Counted from the first letter of the stretch, positions 1 to 12,172 are shown. The stretch is 64,000 nt of DNA from Corella eumyota (GCA_963082875.1 OY720101.1:15151671-15215670), one strand, 5' to 3'. Program-made: numbers and translations. The notes: generated from the sequence alone by a model not told the origin.

Positions 1-190
1 TTATAACCTAAATAACTATGTATAAAACCCATTTTCGTTTTTAAATTATGAACTTTGGTGCGTACATTTTTGATGGCCTATTAATACTGTGTATATATTA
101 TCTATATATTATAAAGGTTGCTGGACCAATTTATAGGCCTACAAAATAAATAAAACTGATGTTTGTGGTGCATGGGTGAATAATATTTAC

Positions 191-466
191 CGGCAGCGTG
201 GTGTAGTGGTAAGAACAATTGCTACACCACACATGAGGTCGTGTGTTCAATCTCCACTGATCTTATGCTGTAGTGCCCTTGAGTAAGGCGCTATAAACGA
301 TATGAACTCCTGCTGAGCCAGCACTTAATCAGCAGCTTAATTATCGGGCAATTATAATTTATAATATCCCAAACTGCCACAGGCAACTCGAGAATGGGTC
401 GGAGTAACTGATGTTACTCTATGTTTGCACATTCGACTTTCCCACATCAAGGATAAAGATATATAC
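191..466 (+). mobile_element. tRNA-derived SINE (family 1), near full length
   Basis: This copy shows the family layout: tRNA-like head with A box (GGTGTAGTGGTAAG) and B box (GTTCAATCTC), a middle with GGCGCTATAAACG and TGCTGAGCCAGCACTTAATC, a block ATAATATCCCAAACTGCC, then GGTCGGAGTAACTGATGTTA and a tail GATAAAGATATATAC before A-rich sequence. It is inserted in a copy of the 180-bp repeat. Confidence 0.9.
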
Positions 467-594
467 AAAAAAATAAATAAATAAATTTAATGGCAAATAT
501 TAGTTAAGAGTTGCGACCATATTACAACAATTAAAATACCAACTATAGGGGGAGCTATTGACTAGGTGACCTAATTAACTTTTTATTTTAAGAA

Positions 595-2608
595 AATGAG
601 ATGGAAACCCAGCCTTTAACTTACTCTCTACACCTCCAAGTGACCAAAACATTCATGCCACATTTCTATGGGGACGATATTCATATTTACTCGATTGATG
701 ACCTTCAGAATAACAAAGATATTTTGTTAAATTTAAAGATTATCGTGGAAAAGCTTTCGAACCATGTAACAAATTGTGAAGTAAGTTAAATAAGTTTTTT
801 TTATTTGTTTTTTATTTTGTTTTTTTTGATAAAATAACTTTGTTTTTAAAAAGGAAAAAAACTTAGTTTTTTTTGTATATTTTTTTATCCTCGATGTGGG
901 AAAGTCGAATGCGCGACTTAAACATAGAGTAACATCAGTTACTCTGACCCAGTCTTGAGTTGCCTGTGGCAGTTTGGGATATTATAGATTATAATTGCCC
1001 GATAATTATGCTGCTGATTCAGTGTTGGCTCAGCAGGAGTTTATACCGTTTATAGCGCCTTACTTAAGGGCACAACAGCATTAAAGCAGTGGGGATCAAA
1101 CCCATGACCCCATGTTTGGTGTAGCAAGTGTTCTTACCACTACACCACATTACCAGCTTCATTTTAAAAGGGATTAGTCATTTGGATCTTTTACACTTTA
1201 CAGTCTTTTACACTTTACAAAACTTTCATACATTACAGTACAGCATAATTTTTTTCATACTATACTGGCCTAAGCTAATTCTCTCGTAATTCACAGTCGT
1301 AAATTTTCGAAGAACTGTGAAGTACAAGGGACAGGTTTTTAATTGCGGAGAGTCACTTTAACAAATTAATTGCTGCTTAATTTTGTTACCCCTAGTCTTA
1401 AATTATGCAAGTCTGTAGCATCGGCATTGATATTGTCTGCTTTTTAACCTGCAATTGATTTAGACTTGTCAGTAATTAGTATTACCATAAGAGATCACTT
1501 GCAATTGCCCAAAACACCTGAATAAGAGGCCTAAAACCTAGGAATAAATGTAAAAAAAGTATATACAAGATTTTGATACTAAAAAACATTAGTTTGTGTT
1601 TTTATTATCAATCAAAGCTCACTTTATTTCTCTATTTTTAGTTATGTAGAATGAAAGGGTTTGTTTGTGAAGTTTGTAATAAAGAAGATGACATTATTTT
1701 TCCCCATCAATCCAAAACTATATCTTGTCCTCTATGTAAGGCTTGCTACCATAAGAAATGTTATAACGCGGATAACTGCTTGAAATGTCAACGAATTAAG
1801 AAAAGGTAAGAAAGGGTTAATATTAATGTAAAAAAACTGTATATACAGCTTATTTTTAATACCTTCCAAAGGACAGCGTGATGTAGTGGTAAGAACACTT
1901 GCTACACCACACATGAGGTCGTGGGTTCAATCCCCACTGATCTTATGCTGTAGCGCTCTTGAGTAAGGCGCTATAAACGGTATAAACTCCTGCTGAGCCA
2001 GCACTTAATCAGCAGCATAATTATCAGGCAATTATAATCTATAATATCCCAAACTGCCACAGGTAACTCGAGACTGGGTCGGGGTAACTGATGTTACTCT
2101 ATGTTTAAGTCGCGCATTCGACTTTCCCACATCGAGGATAAAGATATATACAAAAAAAAAGACCCAGTCTCTATAAAATATGCTGAAATAAATGGATCAT
2201 ATGCATTAAGTGTGTTCTGAATGGGTAAAAGTTGGGTTGGGGTTTATTTCATGCAAACCTTTACTTTTATTCGGTTCTTTTGATTTTCATTTAATATACC
2301 TTCAATCTACTTGGTCACCAGCAAAATCCATTTTGTTTCTTCAATGTCTTTTTGATATACAATCAATAGAAGTAGCTTTATTTGGTCCCTGCTATCCCTT
2401 TATATAAGTCGGCACTGTGAGGTCTATGTGATCTAGTATATTTTATATCACCAAGTATTAGGATTGCAAGTGTTGTTTATATATTATCCTATCAATTGTT
2501 GGTTTTTGACTTGACCAGTTTTAGTTGGCAAAATTCTACTATTATTCAAACACTTAAAACTTTTTTTTTTTAATTTTTAGAAGAGCTATGCTAAAGGAGA
2601 AAGAGTAA
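595..2608 (+). CDS. Rubicon-family protein, C-terminal part (gene continues left of window)
   Basis: Three exons join in phase: about 593-780, 1642-1805 and 2581-2608 (stop TAA 2606-2608). The spliced C-terminus reads as a Rubicon homology domain. The motif CELCRMKGFVCEVC is followed by DDIIFPHQS, then CPLCKACYHKKC and CLKC, a zinc-binding Cys/His set. The order and the phrases DDIIFP and KACYHK match Rubicon (RUBCN) more closely than DEF8 or PLEKHM1. Rubicon-family proteins act in late endosomal and autophagic traffic and bind Rab7 through this domain (family knowledge). The protein ends soon after the last zinc knuckle (RRAMLKEKE), without the longer tail of human Rubicon. A poly(A) signal AATAAA lies at 2746-2751. 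Upstream exons are not in the window; no further exon was found in 1-590. SINEs sit in both introns. Pacer (RUBCNL) is the main alternative. Confidence 0.75.
870..1156 (-). mobile_element. tRNA-derived SINE (family 1), reversed, in Rubicon-family intron
   Basis: It carries the same blocks as the copy at 191-466 in reverse, from ATCCTCGATGTGGGAAAG to ACCACTACACCACATTACCAG. Confidence 0.9.
1871..2150 (+). mobile_element. tRNA-derived SINE (family 1), in Rubicon-family intron
   Basis: Full-length copy with intact A and B boxes (GTGGGTTCAATCCCCACTG) and the GATAAAGATATATAC tail followed by an A run. Confidence 0.9.
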
Positions 2609-2798
2609 ATTGGATGTTAGGTTTTAAAGTGCAATTACTCGATGTCAGCTTTGTTTTTATATTTTCTACATTACTGAGGATGGGGCTTATGTGCAATATA
2701 CCTTTGTTTAATATTCAACATTGTTTTTATTTATACTTTGTATTTAATAAACTCATATTTATATTTATGCAAAGACTTTAACAGTATTATTATAACTG

Positions 2799-2970
2799 TT
2801 TGATGGCCCTTCCTATGGTTGGATTTTTAATTGTTGTAATATGGTCGCAACTCTCAACTAATATTTGCTCGTGATAATTTACCGTGCACCACAAATGGTA
2901 GTTTTATTTATTTGCAGGCCTATAATTTGGACATTTATTTATTTTGTCCACTATCCTTCATTATATATAG
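2799..2970 (+). repeat. 180-bp interspersed repeat (family B), full copy
   Basis: It matches the 57663 copy from TGATGGCCC to CTTCATTATATATAG. It lies just after the poly(A) signal of the Rubicon-family gene. Confidence 0.8.
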
Positions 2971-3125
2971 ATTAAGAATTTTTTACAATGCCTTTATTCA
3001 ATTTAGAATCTAAACTTTCTACTCTAAATCATTAATCTACAAAAACAACAAACTGGTTCACTTTAGAATTTCAGATTTATTTAAATATCACAAAAGTTGA
3101 ATTGAACAAAATTTAACCAAAATAA

Positions 3126-4069
3126 TCAATGTTTTTTATCTTCATCGTAACCAACACCAGGAACCCAGTTGGCTACGGGATTATGGAAAAGAGATCGGTT
3201 ACCATCGCCCCACGGAAATTTCTAGAAAAAAGGATTTTGATTGCAACTTGTTTTTAAAAGAGATTATATCTTAGATGGCCAATAGTTTAGTTCAATGTAT
3301 TGACAGAAAAGTTAGTAAATGAAGAATAAAAGCTAGTTAGCTTTAGAAATGTGGAAGTAAACCTTCCATCAAGGTGTATAGAATAATAAAATAAAGTGGT
3401 AATATTGTAACCATTAAGATAACAGCTTTTTTTAGTTGTAGCTGCTTTATGTCAGATTTTACACTTTTATTACCTTAGTTCTTATGGCCAATAGTTTAAT
3501 GTATTGACAGAAAAGTCGGTAAATGTAAAATAAAAGCTAGCTTTAGTTATGAAGTAGTAAATCTTCTATTAGAGTGAATATTATAAAACTATTTGGTTGT
3601 TGCCACTTTGTGTCAAATTTTAGATGGTTAATACCTTGGTTCTTATGGCCAAGTGAGCGTATGGGATGTACTCGGGTCTCTCATGATGAGCATGCTCCTT
3701 CTCAATAAGATAAGCGTTCAAACCAACAATACCTATCGCAATTGGAACAATCGTAAGAGACAAAGTCTTCATCAAATCTAAAAAAATAAGTTTTCTTTTA
3801 ACCAATATACATTGTACATACATATAGTTTTTGCTATACATATTTGTATTTTTGTAATGTAAAAATATGTTTAAAAAAACACCAAATTAGAAGACATTTT
3901 GTTTTTTGATTTAATTTTTTTTTCAGTTTAGAAAACTTCACTAATTGTCATAGGACATACTTCTGGTCTTCTTAACGTAAGCAATGTCATCTGAACCCAT
4001 TTGTCGAACAGAATTTCGTAAATTTGTGGACAACATTTGGTGTCGAACAACATTTAAAATTTTTGACAT
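3126..4069 (-). CDS. cox6a: Cytochrome c oxidase subunit 6A, mitochondrial
   Basis: Complete gene on the minus strand with exons 4069-3961, 3777-3635 and 3221-3126, phases 1 and 0, giving 115 residues. The start ATG (4067-4069) opens a basic N-terminus (MSKILNVVRHQ, STNLRNSVR) suited to a mitochondrial presequence. One hydrophobic segment follows (about residues 41-57, LSLTIVPIAIGIVGLNAYL), then HERPEYIPYAHLAIRTK and FPWGDGNRSLFHNP, the signature of COX6A. The family sits in the inner membrane on complex IV, near the dimer interface, and modulates its activity. Length and domain order are normal for the family. A minus-strand AATAAA (3076-3081) lies about 45 bases after the stop, so the 3' UTR is short. 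The gene is tail to tail with the Rubicon-family gene and head to head with TMX2. Confidence 0.95.
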
Positions 4070-5362
4070 TTTTCCGTTTTACAAGAAAATAATTTTGAAA
4101 CAAAAAACCTACAACAAGAAATTGAAAATAAACTTGTTAATAAAACAGCTGCAAAAGTAACACATTTTGCCTTTTAAACTAACAAAAATTTTTTTTAAAT
4201 CTAATTAAATTGAAAATTATCAATTAGTAAGAATTGACAACTGGTAAAATAAATAAAGTTTTGTTTTTATCATTTAGCTTTTTAGTTGGTTGGTAATTTG
4301 GACATATTATTTTAAAAACTTTAAAAAAGAGTTTAGTTTATATTTTATTTGTTAATTAACGAACAGACGAAAGGTCACAATATAATGTAAAGGTTAAACC
4401 TATAGACCTACAGACCTATACGCATTTAAAACAACCAAATATTATCAAAATAAGCATAATCTTAAGGTATTTAACTAGAGTCAAAATTCAGAAAACTTTT
4501 ACTTAATTCACGAAGCTTGCAAAGTGCTTGACAAAAAATAAAAATAAGAGAATTAAACTTCGACAATAAATAATACCCAGTTGTGAGGATAAAACTATGC
4601 ATGAGCAATTTTAAAATAATATTTTATCACGTACAAAATTAAAAAATGTTAAATATTGTTTTAGGTGAAATTTTTGCAGCAAACATAATTAAAAATAAGA
4701 AATTAAGTTTAATTAGGTTAAAAAAAAAATTAATTAGTGTGGAAATTATTAGAGTGTAGCAACAAAAAAAAGGCAATTCTACGATTCTCTCAATTTGCTT
4801 TTTTAATTTTTTTTCTGAAGGTTGAAGTGACGTCATTTGTCTTCATTCTGGTTGTCTCAAATTCGCACGTGTTTATTTAACTTCAGAAATTTAGTCTATA
4901 AAGCTAATTTAAGTATAGTTTAGTCTTATATTTGACTTATTTATCCATAAATTTTAACAGAATAATTGCTTTGCTGTTCAAGTTTTAATTATGGGACTTA
5001 TAATTAGGTTTATGGAGTTTTTATTTGGACATTATTTAGATTTAACCGGCAGCGTGGTGTAGTGGTCAAAACACTTCCTACACCACATGATGTCGTGGGT
5101 TCAATCCCCACTTATCTCATGCTGTAGCGCTTAATTTAGCAGCTTAACTATTGGGAAATTATAATCCATAATATCCCAAACAGCCTAAGGTAACTGGAGA
5201 CTGGGTCGGAGTAACTGATGTTACTCTATGTTTAGGTTGTAAGGTTTCCCTTTTCACATCAGAATAAAGATATATATATATACAAAAAAAAATTAATATT
5301 ATTTTTAATAAAGCTATTACGTTTTTTTTACAGATACAGAAGTTTATAATAAGTCAAATATA
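4070..5362. promoter_or_regulatory. Intergenic region between divergent COX6A and TMX2, with a CRE octamer
   Basis: The region separates the two divergent starts. It is AT-rich with one perfect CRE palindrome TGACGTCA at 4828-4835, followed by a less AT-rich stretch to about 4870; this is the best candidate for the TMX2 core promoter. A pyrimidine tract and CAG at about 5322-5333, 30 bases before the TMX2 ATG, could be an acceptor for a 5' UTR exon or for spliced-leader addition, which tunicates are known to use. A SINE occupies 5046-5284. No further gene was seen. Confidence 0.4.
5046..5284 (+). mobile_element. tRNA-derived SINE (family 1), upstream of TMX2
   Basis: The copy has an internal deletion after the B box region but keeps both ends. 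It lies 48 bases before the putative acceptor of the TMX2 5' leader. Confidence 0.85.
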
Positions 5363-8300
5363 ATGGCTATTATTACTCCATTATTATTGTTATTTAAAAA
5401 CCCTAATTCCATCAAAAGAAATTTAACACCGGGTTTAGTATCCAGTTTTCTTCTCAGTATTTTATTTGTGTTTATTCGGAAAGTTCGGCCAATCTGCCAT
5501 TATGTTCCTTCACATGATGGGATGGGAGGATGTTATTTTGATTGGGTAAATATAATTTTAAATAATATTAATTTGTTATAACTTGACTGCAAATTTTTTT
5601 TGTGGGTTTTGCTCAGTATATAATAAAATATACTGGATAGAAAGAACTTATTGAATTGAATATATTTAACTCTATAATTAATGAAACTAAATGATTGCAT
5701 GGATTTAACCTTAATCTTAACTCTTAACTATTCAAAATACACTAAATACATGTAAACCATTAGAATCATTAGAAAACCATTTGATCTTGTATATTATTTG
5801 TTTTGCCAGATATATAAAGTTTAATTTTGCCCCAAAATTGTCATATAATAGGGAAAATTTTACTGAAATTTAGAAGGTATGATCAATTAAAAAGCTTAAA
5901 ATACTGCCATTTGTGGTGCATGGGTTAATTATCGCACGGAAATATTAGTTAGGAGTTGCAACCATATTGCAACAAATAAATCCCCAACAGTAGGAATTGC
6001 TATTAACCAGTTTATGCAAAATTATAACAATTTCATTATTTACATTTCAGAGAGAAGTGGAATTGTTTATGTTTTTCATGTGTCTAATGGTTTTAAAGAA
6101 CAGAGCTGCTATATCCTTAGAACAAATGGTGACCACAACTTTAATGTATGCCAAACTAGCAAATACTTACTTGTTTTATCGTCTCGACCCAAGATTGGCT
6201 TTCTGCTACGGTTTGATTTGTTTAGGTAAGTCAACTAAAGATAGACCATGGTTGTACAAAATTAAATTTTATATATGTCTATATATTAGCCGTGTTAATT
6301 TTTTTGTTAACAAATTTAGAAAACTGTATTTTTTTAGTTGTCCTACAGCATTTTTTAATATTTTTTGATTATTTATTAACTTAAATTCTTGTTGTTTTAA
6401 ATTAAAATCATAATAATCACAGAATGTTTAATTTTAGTTCGTGTTTGGTTATTCCCCGAAAACTTTGTGGAAGGACCGGAAGAACTAACTTATTTTAGCG
6501 ACAAAACTTTACAGGTAAGAATAAAAATATTGTCCTGAAATAACAGTCATTGCATCGAACTACAAGCCAAAAGCCAGACTTTTAGTCCTTAATTCCGGCA
6601 TTTACCAATAGCTTAAACTTGTCACAACAGCACATGCTTTCTAAAATAAAAGTGTTAAACCTTAGGGTCTTACGGATAAAACAAAAAAAAATGGATCTAT
6701 TATATATATTAACTTAACTTATTTTTATAAATGTAAACCATCTTTCTATTGTTATAATATGTTCAACTAGTTGTTAATTTTAAGTATTTCCTGCCATTTG
6801 TTTTAACTTGATTTAATCTGGGTCATTACCAATCTAGCATCTGTCCACGCAGTTGAATAATTTAAAACAATAGAATTAATTTCTTGACCTTATTGTTCAG
6901 ATTACTTCTCAATTAAACAATTAGGGACTGCTTCCAGTTTTAATCTTTTGGGTATTGTGCCAAACACAATTCAGTTTATGTTTTTAAACATTTGTTACTT
7001 TTTTTTTGTATATGCAAGCAGTATGGATTAAACTCAAAACATTGACACTAAAAAGTACACTACGACTTGCCCAAAAAAGCCTTATTTTTTAGCGTAGAAA
7101 CATTATTTAATTAAAATTATTTTGGATATAAATTACTTACTATACAAAAACAAAGTTACCCTAGTATTTGGCTAGAAAGTCAACCTTTTTATATGAATAA
7201 TAGGATCACTTGTACTTTGTGGTTATTAGGAAAAGTCTTGTACTTGGCAGTCCTAAGTAATTCTCTCTTGTACTTTACTGCACCTAGTTTTCTCTTGTAC
7301 TATACTGGCATAGCTAATTCTCTTTCCTATATTTTACGGTTCTAGCTAATTCTCTTTTATATTAAATGATCCTTGCTTATTCTCTTTTGTCCTAAAAAGA
7401 ACCGGTAAGTACATCTGAATAATAAAATAACTGATTTTTTATGTATTTCAGGAAGTCTTAGAAGAAGACCCCAAGGTCACCTGGGTCATCCAATTCTTCA
7501 CAACTTGGTCTCCCCCATGTAGAGCAGCCTCACCCACTTTTGCTTTAATGTCAAACGAGTATGCAACAGAATATCTGAGGTTTGGAAGGGTTGATGTTGG
7601 AAAGTATCCTCTAGCTGCTAAATCGTAAATATTTTAAGTTTTTTAATCTATATGTTATAAAGCCTAATTGATAATATATAAATGTATGTCCAATTTATAA
7701 GCCTGCAAAATGATTTAAACTGTTGTTTGTGGGGCATAAGTGAATTGTTGCTGGCAAATAGGTTTTAGAATAGTATAGGTGATATTATAAGTAACAAAAG
7801 AGCCCTATTTTTATAAGCCAATTTCAAAAAAAAGTACAACTGATGTTGCATTATTAAACTTAGTTTTTGACAAGTGTTGGCCTTACTACAAATATTGTAA
7901 AAAGTATTCTGGGACATTAGGTTTACTTTTTATGTGTTGAACACAAATAAATGAGGTTAGCATTTTTACTCTTGTTTCAAACAGATATGATGTAAACACT
8001 TCCTCTTTATCCCGCCAGCTCCCAACAGTAATTGTATTTGAGAATGGAAAACCTGCAGATTGGAGGCCTATGATTGGTTCAAATAAAAAGTTCATTAAAT
8101 ATATTTTTTCTGAGGTAATATTTTGTAGTTTTATTTTAATAATTAATATATATATATTTTTTTTGTATATATCTTTATCCTCGATGTGGGAAAGTCGAAT
8201 GCGCGACTTAAACATAGAGTAACATCAGTTACTCCGACCCAGTCTCGAGTTGCCTGTGGCAGTTTGGGATATTATAGATTATAATTGCCCGGTAATTATG

Positions 8301-8954
8301 CTGCTGATTAAGTGCTGGCTCAGCAGGAGTTCATACCGTTTATAGCACCTTACTCAAAGGCGCCAGTGGGAATTGAACCCACGACCTCATGTGTGGTGTG
8401 TGTTCTTACCACTACACCAGGCTGCCGGTATATATAATAAATATGAGGTCAGCACTTTAACTATAGTATGGTCTCTTTTTTTAATTAATATTTGCTTAAA
8501 ATTATTCACTTCTTGCACCATAACGCCAATTTCATGAATTCTGTAAACCTATAAAAATATTGTCCACTAAGCTTCATTATATATAGAATTAAATATGTAA
8601 AATACTACACTGGCTTTGGACAAAAAACCAAAAGCTTTCAGATTCGAGTCTCACCAATGCCACACTATTTGCCCTTGAGACTGGCATTTACAGATTGCTA
8701 AAACATGCCAAAACATTTGAAATATATTATGTAATACATTTACTTGTACATGCTATGTATGATTAATATACAATGGCCCTGTATATGTTAACACATGTTT
8801 AAACATTTGATGAATAATTTTCTGTATTTTTATTAAGTGAGTGAATTTTATTTTGCAGGAAAATATGAAACGGGATTTTGGTTTTAACAAACTTTACGAG
8901 GAGTCCATGGAGAAAAGTAAAAAATTTAAAAAATCAAACAAAAAAGATGAATAA
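5363..8954 (+). CDS. tmx2: Thioredoxin-related transmembrane protein 2 (TMX2)
   Basis: Six exons join in phase: 5363-5545, 6051-6225, 6438-6514, 7452-7624, 7985-8114 and 8859-8954, giving 277 residues (human about 296). The order is N-terminal hydrophobic segments, REVELFMFFMCLMVLKNR with EQ and LANTYLFYRLDPR, then a thioredoxin-like domain (about residues 146-235). The family's active-site region is SxxC; here it is WSPPC where human TMX2 has WSNDC, so one cysteine is kept and the classical CxxC is absent. QLPTVIVFENGK matches the cis-proline region. The C-terminus is basic and ends NKKDE, which fits a dilysine (KKxx) ER-retrieval signal. TMX2 is an ER and mitochondria-associated-membrane protein of the PDI family (family knowledge). 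AATAAA occurs at 9193-9198. Introns hold several repeats, including a reversed SINE at 8163-8429. Confidence 0.95.
6538..6640 (+). mobile_element. SINE family 2 fragment, in TMX2 intron
   Basis: Diverged copy with TTGCATCGAACTACAAGCC and CCAATAGCTTAAACTTG; the B box is lost. Confidence 0.6.
8163..8429 (-). mobile_element. tRNA-derived SINE (family 1), reversed, in TMX2 intron 5
   Basis: Near-full-length reversed copy ending in CACTACACCAGGCTGCCGG. Confidence 0.9.
8618..8715 (+). mobile_element. SINE family 2 fragment, in TMX2 intron
   Basis: Copy with GATTCGAGTCTCACCAATGC and CATTTACAGATTGCTAAAAC, next to a 180-bp repeat fragment. Confidence 0.7.
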
Positions 8955-9930
8955 ATTAAAATAAAAATTTTAAAAGTATTCCAAGCTACCAATTACCACA
9001 AGTTTTAATATTAGAAGGTGCAACAATTTTTCAAATTTTATTAAATTTTTTAAATAACTATGTTTAGTATGTAGTGATTGGTATTTCTATACCTACCTAT
9101 ATATTACATCCGCTGCTAGTTTATATCAATTATTACAGACAGTTTTAAGATATTATTATGTTAAATTATAATTTATGTTGTATTTTTTTTAAAATAAAGA
9201 GTTTTCTTGCATTTGTTTATAAAAGAAATTACATTTTTGTGCTGAATTTGGGGACAAACCAATATTCAAATATCTGAAAGTTCACAAAAGTTTAAACTAT
9301 TTATAGAAATAAGGTTGAACTATTTCGTGAGTTCATAAAGCTATAAACTGGAATATATAATATAAATTTTAACTACACCACAATAAATAATAAAGTTTTC
9401 CTAATTTCCAAAATAAATTATGGTTTAATTTAATAAGAATTTAGTTTTATTATTAATTCATTAATTTTGTTTGCCAAAAAACGCTGAATACACAGAATTA
9501 AATGTTTGGGACAACTTAACAACCTGTTTAACAGACTTATTAACTTTTTATTTAAACATGACTCTTTTTATTTACTTTTATGGCTAGACCACTTATTGCA
9601 TCATATAAAAATATAATGAAACGTTGTTATTTGCTTTATGCAATTCTAGGTAAGTTGGTCTTTTTATCAGTTACTTAAAATGACTTGTTTATTGGCAAAG
9701 TATAATATTTCTAGCAAAGTATCAAGATTATTATTCACACTTAAGTTCAAGCAGGTTGAAACCGCAGTTTTAAGTTCTTGTAGATGTGTTTTCAAGTTTG
9801 TTTTTGAGCCGGTTCTGCCTACAGCGTTTCTGTACTTTTGAGTCATTGGTATTTTGAATTGCAGATATTACTTAGAGAAAGCAAAGAAAATTTTATTTAT
9901 ATATTTCAGGTAAATAAAAATCGTTGTAGA
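8955..9930. other. Intergenic, TMX2 3' UTR and aquaporin 5' region
   Basis: It contains the TMX2 3' UTR to about 9215 and then AT-rich sequence. A possible upstream exon with ATG at 9580-9582 reads MARPLIASYKNIMKRCYLLY and stops at a good donor (gtaagt, 9651). No in-frame join to the aquaporin start could be made, so it may be a 5' UTR exon. Acceptor-like AG sites occur at 9909 and 9929, just before the aquaporin ATG. No other gene was seen. Confidence 0.4.
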
Positions 9931-12161
9931 ATGGAAAATAGTGCTGGTTTGCTTAAAAAAGACGAAGCTAAGTCTTCAAAAAAGCAAAATCTAAAATTCG
10001 AAGATTTTTTTGTAAAGTTTGTAAGGCCGCTTTTTTGCGAGTTTTTTGCATCTTTCTTGCACACTTTCTGGGGATGCATGGTCTACCAAAAACCTTTGCT
10101 ACCAAACTGCAAAGACTTTCCAAATAACAGGTAAATTTTGGTAAAAATTAATAAATTAAAAATATTTTTAATTAACCAAGTAAATGTTGTAAAACCGACG
10201 GATTTTGCTAACTAAGGCTTCTTAAAAATTGCAATTCTGGCAAAGTATTAAAATGTTGTAAATTTAACTTTTAAATGGGTCGAAAAATCAAAATATATTA
10301 CGTAATTCTGCAAGTACTTGTGGCTTTGGTTTGGCGCTCATGCTGTTTGTATTTTCAGCACCAATACACTTCCCGAATGTCGCAATAATGACGTCATAGA
10401 GGCTTTTATTCCAGCCTTGCAAGCCGGTATTGCTGTGTGGATGATAACTGTATTGTTTCATCGAATTACGTAAGAATTTCAAGTTTTTGACAAGATATGA
10501 TAAATGCTCTTAAATTTTGGTTATATATATATATATATACATTTTCCCTTAATTTGGGAAGGTTAACTTCACAGCCTAAACATAGAGTAACATCAGTTAC
10601 CCCAACCCAGTCTCAAGTTGATTTTGTCAGTTTGGGATATTATAGATTATAATTGCCCGGTAATTATACTGCTGATTAAGTCCTGCTAACTCAGGAGGAG
10701 TTCATACCGTTTATAATGCCTTACTTATGGGCGCTACAGCATGAAAGCAGTGGGGATTGAACCCAATACTTATGTAGTGTAGCAAGTGTTCTAACCACTA
10801 CACCACGCTGCCGGTTAATTGTCTTAGGTTATAATTTTTTATATACGTACATAAATATAAGTAAAGTTGTGTTATTTTTTGTGAATATAAGTAGTTATAA
10901 AACTTTATTTTTGTGCGCAGCTATATTCAATTCAATCCAATAATGTCGATGTCGTTTGTATTAGTTGGATTATTGCCCTGGAAGTTGTTCATTCCAAATG
11001 TTGTTGTCCAATTAACTGGTGCCTCGTTCGGTGCTTTACTAGCTAAGGTATTTACATTTATATTTTAAGGGAAATTCGAAACTCTGGATTTGATATAAGT
11101 TTGTGTTTTGGGTCATGTGGGGTCTGGGTAAAAGGGTATCCCCCTAACCCTGACTTGTATAATGTTTTTCATGTTCAGTATATGGGTTCGTTCGTGATAA
11201 AAACGTGCTAAAACACGTGCAAATATTGTTTACCTGAAGTGGCTTAAAGCATGGTTTAAAGTCCGTTGTAATAAAAATGAAACAATGTGTATACCTACAA
11301 ACTATATATAGTCTTTATACTGTATTAAATTGTAATAAAGAGTTACAATTATTGGGTTATTTACTGTTATTTGCAGGTAATAAAACATGGTGACATTGAA
11401 ATATTTGCTATAGCTGACAATGCAAACATTTCAGCGATATTAAGCACTGAGATTTTTAACACTGGGATTATGGTAACATTTGTGCTCGCAATAACAAAGA
11501 ATTCGTTATATGATCAACCTACGGGTCCGATGGCGATGGGCTTCTCCGTGTTTCAAGCTATTTTAACAAGGTTTACTTTATTTTTTGTAAACTTTTGCAT
11601 ACTTTTTTTTGTAGATGTGGAATGGTCAACTTCACGATCTAAACATAGAGTAACATCAGTTACCCCGACCCAGTCTCAAGTTGCTTTTTGCAGTTTTAGA
11701 TATTATTAATTATAATTGCCTGATAATTATGCTGCTGATTATAGTTTTTTATTATTTTGATTAATATCATCTTTCAATTATATTTATATTACAGTAGTTC
11801 GATTGGCGTCACTTGCCTCAACCCTATCAGAGCATTTGGGCCAGCTTTGGTGACAGGATATTGGAAAAATCATTGGGTTTGGTGGGTGGGGCCTGGTATA
11901 GGGTCATTAGTGTTCACTTTTATTTACATGTAAGTTATAAGTGGCAACCAAAAGTTTAAAAAACTACTATTTTTGTTTGTTTATATATATATATAACTTA
12001 AACCAAATAGCCAGACCTTAAGACACAAAATATTTAATTATTTCAGGTGCTTTCTGGCTGAAAATACAGACTCTTGGCTCATTGGATTTTATCAAAATCG
12101 TAAAAAGAAAAAAATCAAATTTCGGAAAAAAATGAAAAATAATATTAGCAACGGCATTTAG
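9931..12161 (+). CDS. Aquaporin, AQP8-like, with NPI in both pore motifs
   Basis: Six exons join in phase: 9931-10130, 10359-10469, 10921-11047, 11377-11570, 11795 (or 11798)-11929 and 12047-12161, giving 292-293 residues. The start ATG at 9931 is the first in-frame Met. The order is a basic N-terminus, TM1 (FFASFLHTFWGCMVY), TM2 (GIAVWMITVLFHRIT), first half-helix FNPIMSMSFVLVG, TM3-TM5, second half-helix CLNPIRAFGPALVTGYW, TM6 (WWVGPGIGSLVFTFIY), and a very basic tail. NPIRAFGPA plus YWKNHWVWWVGP is closest to AQP8-type channels, which pass water and small solutes such as ammonia or hydrogen peroxide. Both asparagine-proline pairs are kept but alanine is replaced by isoleucine in each. AATAAA begins six bases after the stop (12167). 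The exon-5 acceptor is acagTAG, so two acceptors 3 bases apart could add or omit one serine. Confidence 0.9.
10538..10815 (-). mobile_element. tRNA-derived SINE (family 1), reversed, in aquaporin intron 2
   Basis: Near-full-length reversed copy after a TA dinucleotide run. Confidence 0.9.
11611..11742 (-). mobile_element. SINE family 1 fragment (3' half), in aquaporin intron 4
   Basis: Only the tail half is present, from GTAGATGTGG to TTATGCTGCTGATTA; the tRNA-like head is missing. Confidence 0.85.
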
Positions 12162-12172
12162 ACCAAAATAAA

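Noticed and set aside
9580-9650. Upstream aquaporin coding exon starting at ATG 9580
   Set aside because: The donor is good but no acceptor keeps the frame into the aquaporin start, so it is left as possible 5' UTR.
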